A stretch of 64,000 nt of DNA from Asticcacaulis sp. (GTDB lineage Bacteria > Pseudomonadota > Alphaproteobacteria > Caulobacterales > Caulobacteraceae), in NCBI GenBank assembly GCA_024707255.1, contig JANQAC010000001.1:992001-1056000 (forward strand), read 5' to 3'. This document shows, in pieces, positions 7,869-17,461 of the stretch. The notes beneath the pieces were generated by a model. It was given only the letters and a program-made list of their open reading frames with translations. It was not told where the DNA came from and made no database searches. Position 1 is the first letter of the stretch, and each line of letters begins with the position of its first letter. A program made the translations under genes and the position numbers.

Positions 7869-9365
7869 TTAGCGCTTGATGCTCAGCAGTTCCTGAAGCA
7901 TGTCATCGGCCGTGGTGACGATCTTCGAGGCGGCCGAATAGGCGCGCTGGGTGGTGATCAGGCCGGTGAATTCCTGCGCGATATCAACGGTCGAGGCTTC
8001 CAGGGTATCGGCATCGATACTGCCGGCACCATTGGTGCTCGGCACCTTCAGCGAATAGGCGCCGGAGTCGGTCGAGACCTTGTAGGCATTGCCGCTGACC
8101 CCTGTCAGGCCGTTGGGATTGAGGAAGGTGGCCAGGGCGATCTGGGCCAGGGTCTTGGTGTGGCCATTGTTATAGATGGCCGTCACCAGACCGTCCTTGC
8201 CGATCTCGACATTGGACAGAGAACCGAATTCCGTGCCGTCGGCCGTGATCGACTTGGTCGTGGTGTCGCTGGCGACCTGGGTAATGGTGCTGAGCCCCGA
8301 GGTGCCGAAACCCATATCGATGGACTGGCCGGCGGCCCCGACATTGGAATTCCAGTAGGCGCCATCCGCCGGCGGGGCGGCGGCATCCGCCGACGCGCCA
8401 ATGGCAAAGCCGCCGTTCAGGATGGCCGGCAGGGTGCCGCCATAATCCGCCGGATCGGTGGACAGGGCGCCATTGGCATCGAAATAGAGTGATCCGATGT
8501 CGATCTGGTGCAGGCCGTTGTCCGCGCCGCCGACCGAGCTGGTGACATCGGGGGACGAGACTTCATAGTACCATTGCGTCTTGCCGGTCGTGGAATCGAT
8601 ATTCCCCTTCAGCAGGGAGATGGTGATCGTATGCTCCTGGCCCAGCGAATCCGAGATGCTGGCCGAGATGGTGGCGTCCGGCTTGGTGCCGGTATTCGAG
8701 GTCGAACTGTAGGTCGACATGGCCGTGGTGGCATCAAGCGTATTGTTGGTGATGGCGTCGGCATAGGTGCCGGTGCCGAACGTCGTCGAATCATTGGGAT
8801 CAGGATTGACCGCCGTCGACACCGTGGTCTTCGAATTCAGGTTGGCGGTAAAGTTGACGTTCGTCGTGGCGGCCGGCTTGTTGGCCAGGTCACTGACATT
8901 GATCGGCGCCAGCAGGTTGGCATCGGTGGCCGAGGTGGTGATGGTGCCGGTGGAATCGGCCGGCCAGCCCTGCAGATAGAAGCCGCCGGAATTGACCAGG
9001 TTGCCCTCCGTATCGGTCGAGAACGTGCCGTCGCGCGTAAACAGCAGGGAACTGGAGGAACTCACCGTGCCGGCCTGATCGGAGACGACGAAGAAGCCCT
9101 GACCGTTGACGCCCAGGCTGTAACCGGAGGTGTCGCTGTTCAGTTCACCCTGGGTGGTATTGGTCTGGCGATTGACCGAGACCACGCCGCCCGACGTGTA
9201 GGAATGCTTGTTGCTGGTGCCGCTGACCAGGTCGGTAAAGCTCGTGGTGACGCGCTTGTATCCGGTCGTGTTCGAGTTGGCGATGTTGTTCGAGATGGTG
9301 GCAAGGGCCGTGGCGTTCGCGGCGAGCGCGGTAACCCCGGATTGCATGGCGCTGTTGATACTCAT
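7869..9365 (-). CDS. flgE: Flagellar hook protein FlgE
   Basis: The 498-residue protein polymerises into the flagellar hook. The N-terminal rod-type motif SAMQSGVTALAANATALATISNNIANSNTTGYKR and the C-terminal heptad region (DIAQEFTGLITTQRAYSAASKIVTTADDMLQELL) are typical of axial proteins. The central part is the variable Ser/Thr-rich hook domain, with SLGVNGQGFFVVSD near residue 85. The length is within the family range. It is the last gene of fliK-flgD-flgE, 40 bases after flgD, and is followed by a clear terminator. Confidence 0.95.
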   Translation of the reverse strand: MSINSAMQSGVTALAANATALATISNNIANSNTTGYKRVTTSFTDLVSGTSNKHSYTSGGVVSVNRQTNTTQGELNSDTSGYSLGVNGQGFFVVSDQAGTVSSSSSLLFTRDGTFSTDTEGNLVNSGGFYLQGWPADSTGTITTSATDANLLAPINVSDLANKPAATTNVNFTANLNSKTTVSTAVNPDPNDSTTFGTGTYADAITNNTLDATTAMSTYSSTSNTGTKPDATISASISDSLGQEHTITISLLKGNIDSTTGKTQWYYEVSSPDVTSSVGGADNGLHQIDIGSLYFDANGALSTDPADYGGTLPAILNGGFAIGASADAAAPPADGAYWNSNVGAAGQSIDMGFGTSGLSTITQVASDTTTKSITADGTEFGSLSNVEIGKDGLVTAIYNNGHTKTLAQIALATFLNPNGLTGVSGNAYKVSTDSGAYSLKVPSTNGAGSIDADTLEASTVDIAQEFTGLITTQRAYSAASKIVTTADDMLQELLSIKR

Positions 9366-9405
9366 GTGTGGAACTCCCGGAAAACGGTGTGAAGCAGGGT
9401 TAAAA

Positions 9406-10071
9406 TCAGGAAACGCTGGTGATGCTGTCGAGCGAAACGGATGAATTGCCGATCTTGAGGACGGTGCTGCCGTTCTCTGTCTGGGCGGAAGTGACGATGC
9501 CGGTCAGGCCGGCCGAGGCATCGACGGCGCCGGACGCATCGGCGGCGGAGACGCTGAGCGTGTACTTGCCGGCGCCGACCGCATTGCCGGAACTGTCCTT
9601 GCCGTCCCAGGCGAAGCTGTGCGTACCGGCGGTCAGATCATCGGCGGAATCGGACCAGACGGTCTTGCCGTCGGCGTCTTTGATCGTCAGGGTGGCGGCC
9701 GTGGCCGTGGACCCGAGCGTATAGTTCGAGGTGGCCGAACCGCCATCGGTCAGGGTGGCGGTCGGCTCGTCGCTGCCGATGGTCTTGCCGATATAATTGA
9801 CCGCCGAAGTCATGGAACCGGAGGCGCCGGAGGCATTGGCGATCGTCTCCAGATAGCCATTGGATTTGATCTGCTGTTCGACCGAGGAATACTGCACCAA
9901 CTGGTTGGTCCACTCGGTGGTATCCATCGGCGACAGCGGGTCCTGGTTCTTCACCTGCGCGGTCAGGAGGTTGAGGAAGGTGGTGTAGTCGGTGCTGAAC
10001 TTCGAGGAATCCGCCGCGGTATTCGAGGTGGGATTGCTGGCGGCATTGGTGTTGGCGACGCTGGTGACCAT
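9406..10071 (-). CDS. flgD: Hook assembly scaffold (capping) protein FlgD
   Basis: FlgD caps the growing hook and guides FlgE assembly. The 221-residue product has the N-terminal signature FLNLLTAQVKNQDPLSPMDTTEWTNQLVQYSSVEQQI, an extended hook-binding arm. A FlgD-Ig/Tudor-like domain follows (WDGKDSSGNAVGAGKYTLSV) near residues 145-170. It starts 9 bases after fliK ends and precedes flgE in the same transcript, the usual neighbourhood. Confidence 0.94.
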   Translation of the reverse strand: MVTSVANTNAASNPTSNTAADSSKFSTDYTTFLNLLTAQVKNQDPLSPMDTTEWTNQLVQYSSVEQQIKSNGYLETIANASGASGSMTSAVNYIGKTIGSDEPTATLTDGGSATSNYTLGSTATAATLTIKDADGKTVWSDSADDLTAGTHSFAWDGKDSSGNAVGAGKYTLSVSAADASGAVDASAGLTGIVTSAQTENGSTVLKIGNSSVSLDSITSVS

Positions 10072-10080
10072 GGGTGCTTC

Positions 10081-12255
10081 CTAGACGCTGAGATCGAGCG
10101 CGAGACGCGACGGGGATTGACGGTAATTCAGGCGGGCGGCGGCCAGATCGACCGCGCCATTGAGGGCATCGAGTTCGGCATCGGCCTGGTCGGCCGCCGC
10201 CTGGTTGCGCGCCATCTGGGCCAGATGCTGGCTGTTCGGACGGTTCTGGCCCTGCTGGCTATCGGCCTGGGTAAAGGTGTTTTGTTGCTGTGGCGAACCG
10301 CCGGAAGAGGAACCACCGAAAGCGGAGTCATCAGCGCTGCGGGCACTGGCATTGACCGTATGCGCCTGGGCCTGAACCACCGCATCGGTCTTCTGGCGCG
10401 CCGAGAAGCTCAAGGCGTCATCGGAGAGTTGCAGGCCGGTATCGCGCAGTTGCTGGCGCAGCTCGGCTTCATGGGCGCTGAAGGTGGCGGCGGTGACGTC
10501 GGAATCGAAGGTCATGTGCGCCGTCATCCGGCCGTCGCGGCCGATGCTGAGCGCCACGTCGACCTTGCCGAGATCGGCCGGGTGCAGTTCCATGGTGAAT
10601 TTCGTCGCGCCCTCGGCGTGGCGGCGGTTGATCTGCACGCTCAGGGCATTGAGATTATCGACGGCGGTCTGCGACATCAGGCTTGTGGCCGGCGCCTGTG
10701 GCGTGGCGGCAGGCGTGTAGCCGGTCGTGTCCGTCGTCTGCGCGTTGCTGACCAGTGAAAAGCCGGACGTTCCGGCGGCGGGCGGCAGGCTGGTGGGCTC
10801 GCTGACGTTTTCAGGTTTGTTTTCAGGCGGCACACTGACGGACTTGCGGGTTGTCGCCTGGACCTGGCTTTGAACCTGGGCGGCCTGGGCCTGAGATGCC
10901 TGAACCTGAGGCGCCTGAATATGGGCGACCTGAACCGGCGCAGAGCGAATTTGCGCCGTCTGCGCCGGTGCGGCGTCGTTTGTGGCTACAGGGGCAGGCG
11001 TTTCAGTGCGCGCAGCCGGATTGGCGGTCGCAGAGACGGGGGCGCCTACCGATGGGGCGATGGCCGCAGGCGCCTGTGCCTTTGCGGCGGGCGCGGCGGT
11101 TTGCGGCGGCACCGTTATCAGAGCGGCAAATTTCGGTTGGGCGGCAGCCTCTGCACTATTGTCTGTTGCATCGGCATCAGCGGCATCGGCCTGATTTTGC
11201 GGCGCAGGCGGTTGTGGGGCGACTGGCGCAGCTTGTCCCTTGGGTGCCGGTGTGGCCCTTTTATCACTGGCCTTGTCATCGCTGATCGTGCCGTCATTGG
11301 CCGCGAGAACCGGCTGACCGGCCGGAGGCGCAGCCGGCACGGTCGGCGCGATCATGGCGGGTGCGACAACAGCGACGCTGACCATATCCGGCGCGGCAGC
11401 GGGCTTTTCGGCGGGCTCAGCCGTCGTCGTGTCCGCCTCTTTACTTTTCACCGTCGGGGTTTTGGCAGGTTTCGCCTCGGCCGTTTTTACGCTCGGCGTC
11501 GTGACGACCGGGGCTTCGATCTGAACAGGCGTCGCGTCGGCCAGCATGGCGGCCTTCGGCGTCGGCGCCTGAGGAGCGACGGCTTGCGGTTCGGCTTGCG
11601 GGGGCACGACGATCGCCTGAGCCACCTGGACCTGAGCCACCTCGGCCTGAGGTGCCTCGGCTTGTGTCACCACCGCAACGGGCGCTTCGATTGCCCGTGC
11701 TTCAGCGTGTTGTATCGGCTTTGGTGTCGCTGGCTGGGCGTCTGGCAAGGCCGGCGCGGCTTCGGCCGTGACAGCCGGGGCCGGAACCTGAGCCAAAACC
11801 GTGTCCAGAATTTGGGACTGAACCGTTTGCGTCATACCCTGAGGCCCGGCAGCCGCCGCAACTGCCGGCGTGGCGGCCTGGGCCGCTTCCACCGTCGGGG
11901 CCTGTACCTGCAACAGGGTCGCGGCGGCCGGCAGGGCCGGGACATTGCCGATCGCCGCCACGGGTATCCCGGCGGGATTGCCGGCGGGATTGACGGTGGA
12001 TGGCATAGCCACCGGCGGCAAGGTGTTTTGTTGCGCGGGGGTCGCGCCATCCCCGGCCGGCGTCACCTTCAGGGCCGCCAGGAGGCTGGCGAAATCACCG
12101 GCGGCGGTGGCGGCTGCAAGGCCCGTTGCGCTGCCCGTCGCGTTGCCCGGCGCATTTCCGGCCAGGCTTCCCGTTTGCGACGCAGCCGTATCCCCGCCGG
12201 TGGATACACCGGTCGCCGCCATCGGCAGGAAGGGGAAATCGAACAGCGCAGGCAT
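10081..12255 (-). CDS. fliK: Flagellar hook-length control protein FliK
   Basis: FliK is the secreted molecular ruler that sets hook length. I chose ATG 12255 (724 residues) over the ATG at 12375 because a sigma-54 type promoter at 12356-12370 would start transcription downstream of 12375. Most of the protein is low-complexity Ala/Pro/Gln/Val, including several AQVQ-like repeats, expected of the extended ruler. The C-terminal domain (TKFTMELHPADLGKVDV, then FSAHEAELRQQLRDTGLQL) is the substrate-switch part that contacts FlhB. It is the first gene of the operon with flgD and flgE. Confidence 0.9.
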   Translation of the reverse strand: MPALFDFPFLPMAATGVSTGGDTAASQTGSLAGNAPGNATGSATGLAAATAAGDFASLLAALKVTPAGDGATPAQQNTLPPVAMPSTVNPAGNPAGIPVAAIGNVPALPAAATLLQVQAPTVEAAQAATPAVAAAAGPQGMTQTVQSQILDTVLAQVPAPAVTAEAAPALPDAQPATPKPIQHAEARAIEAPVAVVTQAEAPQAEVAQVQVAQAIVVPPQAEPQAVAPQAPTPKAAMLADATPVQIEAPVVTTPSVKTAEAKPAKTPTVKSKEADTTTAEPAEKPAAAPDMVSVAVVAPAMIAPTVPAAPPAGQPVLAANDGTISDDKASDKRATPAPKGQAAPVAPQPPAPQNQADAADADATDNSAEAAAQPKFAALITVPPQTAAPAAKAQAPAAIAPSVGAPVSATANPAARTETPAPVATNDAAPAQTAQIRSAPVQVAHIQAPQVQASQAQAAQVQSQVQATTRKSVSVPPENKPENVSEPTSLPPAAGTSGFSLVSNAQTTDTTGYTPAATPQAPATSLMSQTAVDNLNALSVQINRRHAEGATKFTMELHPADLGKVDVALSIGRDGRMTAHMTFDSDVTAATFSAHEAELRQQLRDTGLQLSDDALSFSARQKTDAVVQAQAHTVNASARSADDSAFGGSSSGGSPQQQNTFTQADSQQGQNRPNSQHLAQMARNQAAADQADAELDALNGAVDLAAARLNYRQSPSRLALDLSV

Positions 12256-12355
12256 TCGGGTATCCGCGAGAACATCCGGAACGGCCGGTCGCGTCTTGCG
12301 GCTGGCGGTCGGGGCGAAGTCAACGCATTTTGCGCATCTGATCCGAAAAGCCCAT

Positions 12356-12370
12356 GCAAACGCCGGGCCA
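12356..12370 (-). promoter_or_regulatory. Sigma-54 (RpoN) promoter of fliK-flgD-flgE
   Basis: On the minus strand the sequence is TGGCCC-GGCGT-TTGC, one base from the TGGCAC-N5-TTGC consensus, with the invariant GG and GC at correct spacing. Transcription would begin near 12344, about 90 bases before ATG 12255. Hook genes are sigma-54 dependent in C. crescentus. Confidence 0.65.
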
Positions 12371-12595
12371 GTCATTAACCAACTGATTTAACTAAAATTA
12401 TGCCCTTTTCAGCACCCCCAAAAGGGTGACCTTTGCCGGGGCCTGAGGTCAAATTTGCCTAGAGCGGCGGCGTTTTTCGCCGGGCGCCGGGCCTGCATCA
12501 GGCGACATCACCGATGCCTCCCCGGCCAGCGTAACGCGCGGGCGTGCGACGTGATGACCCCGCGCGCGGGCGCGTACCTTGACGACAGGCCACGC

Positions 12596-12610
12596 TGGCA
12601 CAGGACTTGA
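12596..12610 (+). promoter_or_regulatory. Probable sigma-54 promoter of flgK-flgL
   Basis: The sequence TGGCAC-AGGAC-TTGA has a perfect -24 element at correct spacing and a -12 element with the final C replaced by A. It lies about 157 bases before flgK, in the same orientation. Confidence 0.5.
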
Positions 12611-12766
12611 AACTGTTAACGCAGACAACCGCCACCTTCGCCCCCAACGAAATGCTAAGTTTATGAAAACAAAATGTTTTTTAAAATTGAGCCATAACAG
12701 CCCCCGGTCATTTTTGCCGGGTCAGGTGCAGGGTTTGCCTATGAACGCCCGCCGGGAGGCCGCCGC

Positions 12767-14932
12767 ATGTCACTAGGTTCGATCATGAACATCGGCGTTT
12801 CGGGGCTGATGACGGCGCAGGACCAACTGCACGTCGTCTCCGACAATATCGCCAATCTCAACACGCCGGGCTATATCCGCAAGGTATCGCACCAGACCAG
12901 CGTGGTTACCGCCGGCGTCGGCATGGGTGTGCAGTCGGGCCAGGTCACCCTGGCCGCCGACAAATTCCTCCAGGCGGCGACCCTGAAGGCGAGTTCTATC
13001 TCGGCCCAGTCCGACACGTCGTATGAACTGCTCGACCAGATGCAGGCGCAGTTTGGCGATATCACCGACACCAATAACCTGTTCGGCCAGGCCAGTTCGG
13101 TCCTTTCCTCGATGGCCCAGCTTGGCGAGGACCCGACCTCCAGCGCCAGCCGTCAGGAAGCGATCAGCTATGTGTCGGGCTTCCTGTCCGAAGCCGGCCG
13201 GATTTCGACCAAGATCCAGACCATCCGCGGCGACGCCGATACCCGCATCGCCAGCGCCGTTACCTCGGTCAATGACCTGCTGGTCAGCATCCGCGATCTT
13301 AACGGCTCGATTTCGGGCGCCGCCGTTTCCGGCACCGATACCACCGGCGCCCAGACCACGCAGATGAGCTATATCGACCAGTTGTCGAAGCTGGTCGATG
13401 TCCGCGTCACCCAGGAAGCCAACGGTGGCGTTACCCTGCGCACGCAGTCCGGCACGGTGCTGGTCTCCGGAGCCAGCGCCGCCACCCCGGCCTATACGCC
13501 AGCCACCAGCGTCGACGCCTCCACCAGCTTCGGCCCGATTACCCTCACCGGCGTCAATAACGAAACCCGCGACTTCGCCGACAGCCCGGGCTCAGGCGAG
13601 ATCAAGGGCCTGCTCGACATCCGAGACAAGACCTCGGTAGCGATCAACGACCAGCTCAACGAGTATGTCACCCAGTTCAGCAACCAGCTCAATGCCGCGC
13701 ACAATGCCTCCAGCGCCGTGCCGGCGCCCACTTCGCTCACCGGCAAGAATACCAGCCTGACCGAGGAAGAAGCCATAACTGGCTTCCAGGGCGAGACCAA
13801 TATCGTCACGCTCGATTCATCGGGCAATATCACGCACAAGATGACCCTGACCTTCGATACCGACGGCAGCGGCAACGGCAGCTACCTGATGGATGGCGTG
13901 GCCGGCACCTTCTCGGCGTCCAGCTTCGTCAGCGATATCAATACCGGCCTGGGCGGGGCGGCGACGCTCGACTTCACCAACGGCAAGATGAGCCTGACCT
14001 CCGGCGGCACGGATGGCGTGGCCGTCGTCGATTCCCCGGCGAACACAGCCACCAGCACAGTGCCTTCCAACAAGCTGGGCCAGGGCTTTTCGCAGTTCTT
14101 CGGCCTCAATGACCTGGTCACCTCGGACGTACCGACCAATTTCAAGACCGGCCTGACCGGCAGCAGCGCCCACGGCTTCACGGCGGGCGATACGATCAGC
14201 TTCGTCATAAAGTCGGCCACCGGCGCCACCGTCGCCAACGTCCAGTATGCCATCCCCGCCGGCGCCACCACCATGACTGACCTGGTCACCGGCGCGGGCG
14301 GCCTGAATGACACCACCACCGGGCTTGGCCGTTACGGCACTTTCGCGCTCGATGGCAACGGCCAGCTCACCTTTACCGGCTTCGGCAATCCTGCCAATAC
14401 GCTCGGCGTCACCAGCGACACCACCTCACGCAACGGCACGGGCGCTTCCTTCACCCAGTTCTTCGGCCTGGCCGACAGCGCGGGCAATGCGGCGAACCAT
14501 CTCACTGTCGCCACGCGCATCGAAAACAATGTCGCCAATCTCTCCCTGGCTCAGGTCAATCTGAACGCCGCCACCGGCGTCAGCGCCCTGGCCGGCGGCG
14601 ATGGCGCGGGCGGCCTGGCCATGGCGGCCATCGGCACCCAGGCCACCAGCTTCAACGCGGCCGGACTGAATGCCGGCGGCACCTCGACCCTTGAGCGTTA
14701 CGGCTCCGATCTGGCCGGCCAGGTCGGCAATCTGGCCGCCACTGCCAAGACCACCAAGGAAAGCAATGCCTCCCTGCTCGATGAGGCGACCTCGCGCCGC
14801 TCCAGCCAGGAAGGCGTCAATCTCGATGAGGAACTCATCCATCTCACCACGTACCAGCAGGCATACAGCGCCGCCGGCCGCCTCGTCCAGGCCGCCAAGG
14901 ACATGTATGATGTGCTGCTGAATATGATGTAA
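12767..14932 (+). CDS. flgK: Flagellar hook-associated protein 1, FlgK
   Basis: FlgK (HAP1) forms the first junction between hook and filament. The 721-residue product begins with the axial-protein motif IMNIGVSGLMTAQDQLHVVSDNIANLNTPGYIRK. It ends with GVNLDEELIHLTTYQQAYSAAGRLVQAAKDMYDVLLNM, the matching C-terminal coil. The middle is a long variable Ser/Thr/Gly-rich domain. The ATG at 12767 is preceded by GGGAGG at 12753-12758. The flgL start follows 11 bases after the stop, so the two form an operon. Confidence 0.95.
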   Translation: MSLGSIMNIGVSGLMTAQDQLHVVSDNIANLNTPGYIRKVSHQTSVVTAGVGMGVQSGQVTLAADKFLQAATLKASSISAQSDTSYELLDQMQAQFGDITDTNNLFGQASSVLSSMAQLGEDPTSSASRQEAISYVSGFLSEAGRISTKIQTIRGDADTRIASAVTSVNDLLVSIRDLNGSISGAAVSGTDTTGAQTTQMSYIDQLSKLVDVRVTQEANGGVTLRTQSGTVLVSGASAATPAYTPATSVDASTSFGPITLTGVNNETRDFADSPGSGEIKGLLDIRDKTSVAINDQLNEYVTQFSNQLNAAHNASSAVPAPTSLTGKNTSLTEEEAITGFQGETNIVTLDSSGNITHKMTLTFDTDGSGNGSYLMDGVAGTFSASSFVSDINTGLGGAATLDFTNGKMSLTSGGTDGVAVVDSPANTATSTVPSNKLGQGFSQFFGLNDLVTSDVPTNFKTGLTGSSAHGFTAGDTISFVIKSATGATVANVQYAIPAGATTMTDLVTGAGGLNDTTTGLGRYGTFALDGNGQLTFTGFGNPANTLGVTSDTTSRNGTGASFTQFFGLADSAGNAANHLTVATRIENNVANLSLAQVNLNAATGVSALAGGDGAGGLAMAAIGTQATSFNAAGLNAGGTSTLERYGSDLAGQVGNLAATAKTTKESNASLLDEATSRRSSQEGVNLDEELIHLTTYQQAYSAAGRLVQAAKDMYDVLLNMM

Positions 14933-14942
14933 GGCCGAAAAC

Positions 14943-15868
14943 ATGCGTATTTCGACATCCGAATCCTGGTCCAACGCCCTCAATAACCTCATGAGCGCAC
15001 AGACCCGCCAGCAGACCGCCAATGACCAGGTCGCCACCCAGAAGGTGGCCACCGACCTGGGGGCTATGGCCGCACCTCGGAGATCATCGCCTCGTATCAG
15101 TCATCCCTGTCGCGCACCAATGCCTATCTCGACGTGACCCAGACCGTGGCCGACCGCCTGAACAGCCAGGACCTGGCCATTACCACGACGAGCGATGCCG
15201 TCTCTTCCGCCAAGGATTCGATCATGAGTTCGCTGGCCAATGGCACCGGCACCACACTGATGCTGGACATGCAGGGCAGTTTCTCGGCGGCGCTCTCCGG
15301 GCTGAACTACCGCCACAACGGCCAGTATCTCTTTAACGGCGGCAATGACAATGCCGCCCCCGTCTCGATCACCAGCATGTCGCAACTGGCCGGCGTCACC
15401 TCGTCCGACGATGTCTTCACCAACGGCACGGTCAAGAAAAGCTCGCAGATCGACGCCGGCACCACCATCCAGACCGGTATGCTGGCCTCGGACCTGGGCA
15501 GCAAGCTGATGAGCCTCTACAAGGAGGTGCAGGACTATAATGACGACCCGACGACCGGCCCCTTTGGCGACCAGCTCACCGACGCACAGAAGGACTTCCT
15601 GACCACCAAGTCGCAGGAATTCGGCAAGCTTTACGATGACATGCTGCAACAGGGCGCGCTGAACGGCACCATGCAGAAGCGGGTCGAAAACACGCAGACC
15701 TCATTGCAGGGACAGGCGGATTCGCTGTCGCAACTTGTGGACAAGCGGACCTCGGTCGATATGGCCGAAGCCTATTCCAACCTGCAACAGGCGCAGGTGG
15801 CGGTCCAGGCGTCGGCGCAGGTGCTGGCCAACCTCAATTCGACCAGCCTGCTCAACCTGCTGAAATAA
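14943..15868 (+). CDS. flgL: Flagellar hook-associated protein 3, FlgL, frameshifted in this sequence
   Basis: FlgL (HAP3) is the second hook-filament junction protein. The first 40 residues (MRISTSESWSNALNNLMSAQ, then VATQKVATDLG) are in one frame. The rest (YGRTSEIIASYQSSLSRTNAYLDVTQTVADRL through DMAEAYSNLQQAQVAVQASAQVLANLNSTSLLNLL) is in another. The change falls at a run of five G (15059-15063). Adding one G gives a continuous 308-residue protein of family length. A homopolymer error is the simplest reading. The 3' end overlaps the converging arsC by 17 bases. Confidence 0.9.
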
Positions 15869-16283
15869 CCCGTTTTCCGTCGGCATCGATCATAAGCTGT
15901 CCGTCTTCCTTGGCGAAGGGGCCGCGCGGATAGCGATCGATCAGGTCGAGCACGATCTCGGACGGACGGCACAGCTTCACACCGCGATCGGTGACGACGA
16001 AAGGCCGGTTGACCAGGACCGGCGTTTCCAGCATGGCGGCGAGCATCGTCTCGTCACTGACGCCCTCTTCCAGCAGGCCCATTTCTTTGGCCGGCGACTT
16101 GGTTTCACGCAGCGCCTGACGCGGCGTCAGGTTCGCGGCGGTCAGCAGGGTCAGAAGCAATTCGCGCGTCCAGCCGGTTTTCAGGTATTCGACGACCTCC
16201 GGCTGGTAGCCCGCCGCTTCCAGCACGGCCAGCACATTGCGCGAGGTGCCGCAGTCAGGATTGTGAAAAATGATCGGGGTCAT
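15852..16283 (-). CDS. arsC: Arsenate reductase, glutaredoxin-coupled ArsC type
   Basis: The 143-residue product has the thioredoxin-fold ArsC signature IIFHNPDCGTSRN with catalytic Cys11. ALRETKSPAKEMGL follows, then the PFVVTDRGVKLCRP region that carries the arsenate-binding arginines of this family. It reduces arsenate to arsenite using glutathione and glutaredoxin. It overlaps the aqpS stop by 4 bases and is the last gene of arsR-arsC-aqpS-arsC. A second, unrelated reductase lies upstream in the same operon. Confidence 0.92.
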   Translation of the reverse strand: MTPIIFHNPDCGTSRNVLAVLEAAGYQPEVVEYLKTGWTRELLLTLLTAANLTPRQALRETKSPAKEMGLLEEGVSDETMLAAMLETPVLVNRPFVVTDRGVKLCRPSEIVLDLIDRYPRGPFAKEDGQLMIDADGKRVISAG

Positions 16284-16954
16284 GCGGATATCTCGTGTGA
16301 GGGTTTCAAAAACCAGGTGCAGACAGCCAAGGCCAGCAGGGCGCCGACGATCTGGGCCAGAATGAAAGCGGGCGCGTCTGCCGGGCGGATGCCGGCGAAG
16401 GTGTCGCTGAGGCTGCGCGCCAGGGTGACGGCCGGATTGGCAAATGAAGTCGAGGCGGTGAACCAGTAGGCGCCGGTGATGTAAAGCCCGACGGCGACCG
16501 GCACGAAATCGCGGCGCGCCTGGTGCGTGGCGAAAATGGTCAGGATCAGGCCAAACGTGGCCACCGCTTCCGACAGGGCCTGTGCAGGTCCGGACCGGAC
16601 CTTCTGCGATATCTGAACAATCGCCTCGCCGAACATGGCGTGCGCCAGCCAGACCCCGGCAATGGCGCCGATGATCTGCACGACGACATAGGCGATAGCC
16701 GGCAAGGCTTTTATCTCGCGCCGCAGGGCGATGATCAAGGTCACCGCCGGATTGAAGTGCGCACCGGATATCGGCCCCAGCATGGTGATCAGCACCACCA
16801 GCATGGCGCCGGTGGCCAGGGTATTGCCGAGCAGGGCAACGGCGTCATTGCCGGCCGCCAGTCGCTGCGCCATGATTCCGGAGCCGACTACCGTGGCGAG
16901 CAGCAAAAGGGTTCCGATGAATTCAGCAAACAGCCGGCGGTTCAGGCTCGGCAT
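16280..16954 (-). CDS. aqpS: Arsenic-operon aquaglyceroporin (AqpS-like MIP channel)
   Basis: From ATG 16954 the product has 224 residues and about six membrane helices, with two pore motifs, AHFNPAVTL and FANPAVTLARS. This marks a major intrinsic protein channel. Such channels in ars operons (S. meliloti AqpS) let arsenite made by ArsC leave the cell down its gradient, replacing an ArsB or Acr3 pump. No pump gene is present in this operon, which fits. The start overlaps the upstream arsC stop (ATGA) and the 3' end overlaps the next arsC. Confidence 0.88.
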   Translation of the reverse strand: MPSLNRRLFAEFIGTLLLLATVVGSGIMAQRLAAGNDAVALLGNTLATGAMLVVLITMLGPISGAHFNPAVTLIIALRREIKALPAIAYVVVQIIGAIAGVWLAHAMFGEAIVQISQKVRSGPAQALSEAVATFGLILTIFATHQARRDFVPVAVGLYITGAYWFTASTSFANPAVTLARSLSDTFAGIRPADAPAFILAQIVGALLALAVCTWFLKPSHEISA

Positions 16955-17454
16955 CAGTGGGCGTCCTTGCCGATATTGGACAGCTTCGTTTGCAGGGACA
17001 ATTTGTCGAGACTTTGAATGGGCAGGTTGATGAAGGCCCAAATGCGGTTGCGCAGCACGCGATAGGCGTCCGCAAAGGCCAGGGCGATTTCAGCCTCCGA
17101 ACCCGTGGCCGCCGCCGGATCGGGCAGGCCCCAGTGCACGGTCATCGGCTGGCCGGGCCAGACGGGACAGACCTCGCCGGCAGCATTGTCACAAACCGTG
17201 ATGATGAAATCGAGCGCGGGCGCATCCGGCCCTGCAAATTCGTCCCAGCTCTTCGAGCGGGCAAAGTCGGTCGGCATTCCGAGACTTGTCAGATAGGCCA
17301 GGGCATGGGGGTTCACCTCGCCACGCGGCATGGAGCCGGCCGAAAAGGCTTTGAAACGGCCAGCCCCCAACTGGTTCAGGATCGCTTCCGCCAGAATCGA
17401 CCGCGCCGAATTGCCGGTGCAGATAAACAGCACAGTATAGATTTTATCAGTCAT
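16954..17454 (-). CDS. Arsenate reductase, low-molecular-weight phosphatase type
   Basis: The 166-residue product has the P-loop CTGNSAR (Cys12 to Arg18) of the low-molecular-weight tyrosine phosphatase fold. It also has the later segments FIITVCDNAAGEVCPVWPG and HWGLPDP typical of thioredoxin-coupled ArsC. It belongs to a different fold from the other arsC here, so the operon carries two independent arsenate reductases. It lies 7 bases after arsR and overlaps aqpS by one base of the start/stop. Confidence 0.9.
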   Translation of the reverse strand: MTDKIYTVLFICTGNSARSILAEAILNQLGAGRFKAFSAGSMPRGEVNPHALAYLTSLGMPTDFARSKSWDEFAGPDAPALDFIITVCDNAAGEVCPVWPGQPMTVHWGLPDPAAATGSEAEIALAFADAYRVLRNRIWAFINLPIQSLDKLSLQTKLSNIGKDAH

Positions 17455-17461
17455 TTTTTCC

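Larger units (their letters stand above)
12256..12766. other. Divergent regulatory region between fliK and flgK
   Basis: No gene is supported in these 511 bases. They hold a sigma-54 type promoter in each direction (12356-12370 minus, 12596-12610 plus). A perfect 12-bp GC palindrome, CCCGCGCGCGGG at 12559-12570, lies about 26 bases before the plus-strand promoter. It could be an activator site, but I cannot match it to a known FlbD consensus. The interval 12381-12480 holds nothing else I can name. Confidence 0.5.

Noticed and set aside
10870..12378. Long plus-strand open frame of 502 codons opposite fliK
   Set aside because: It is rich in Arg/Gly/Cys and has no domain. It mirrors the high-GC third positions of fliK, which has the recognised C-terminal domain and operon context.
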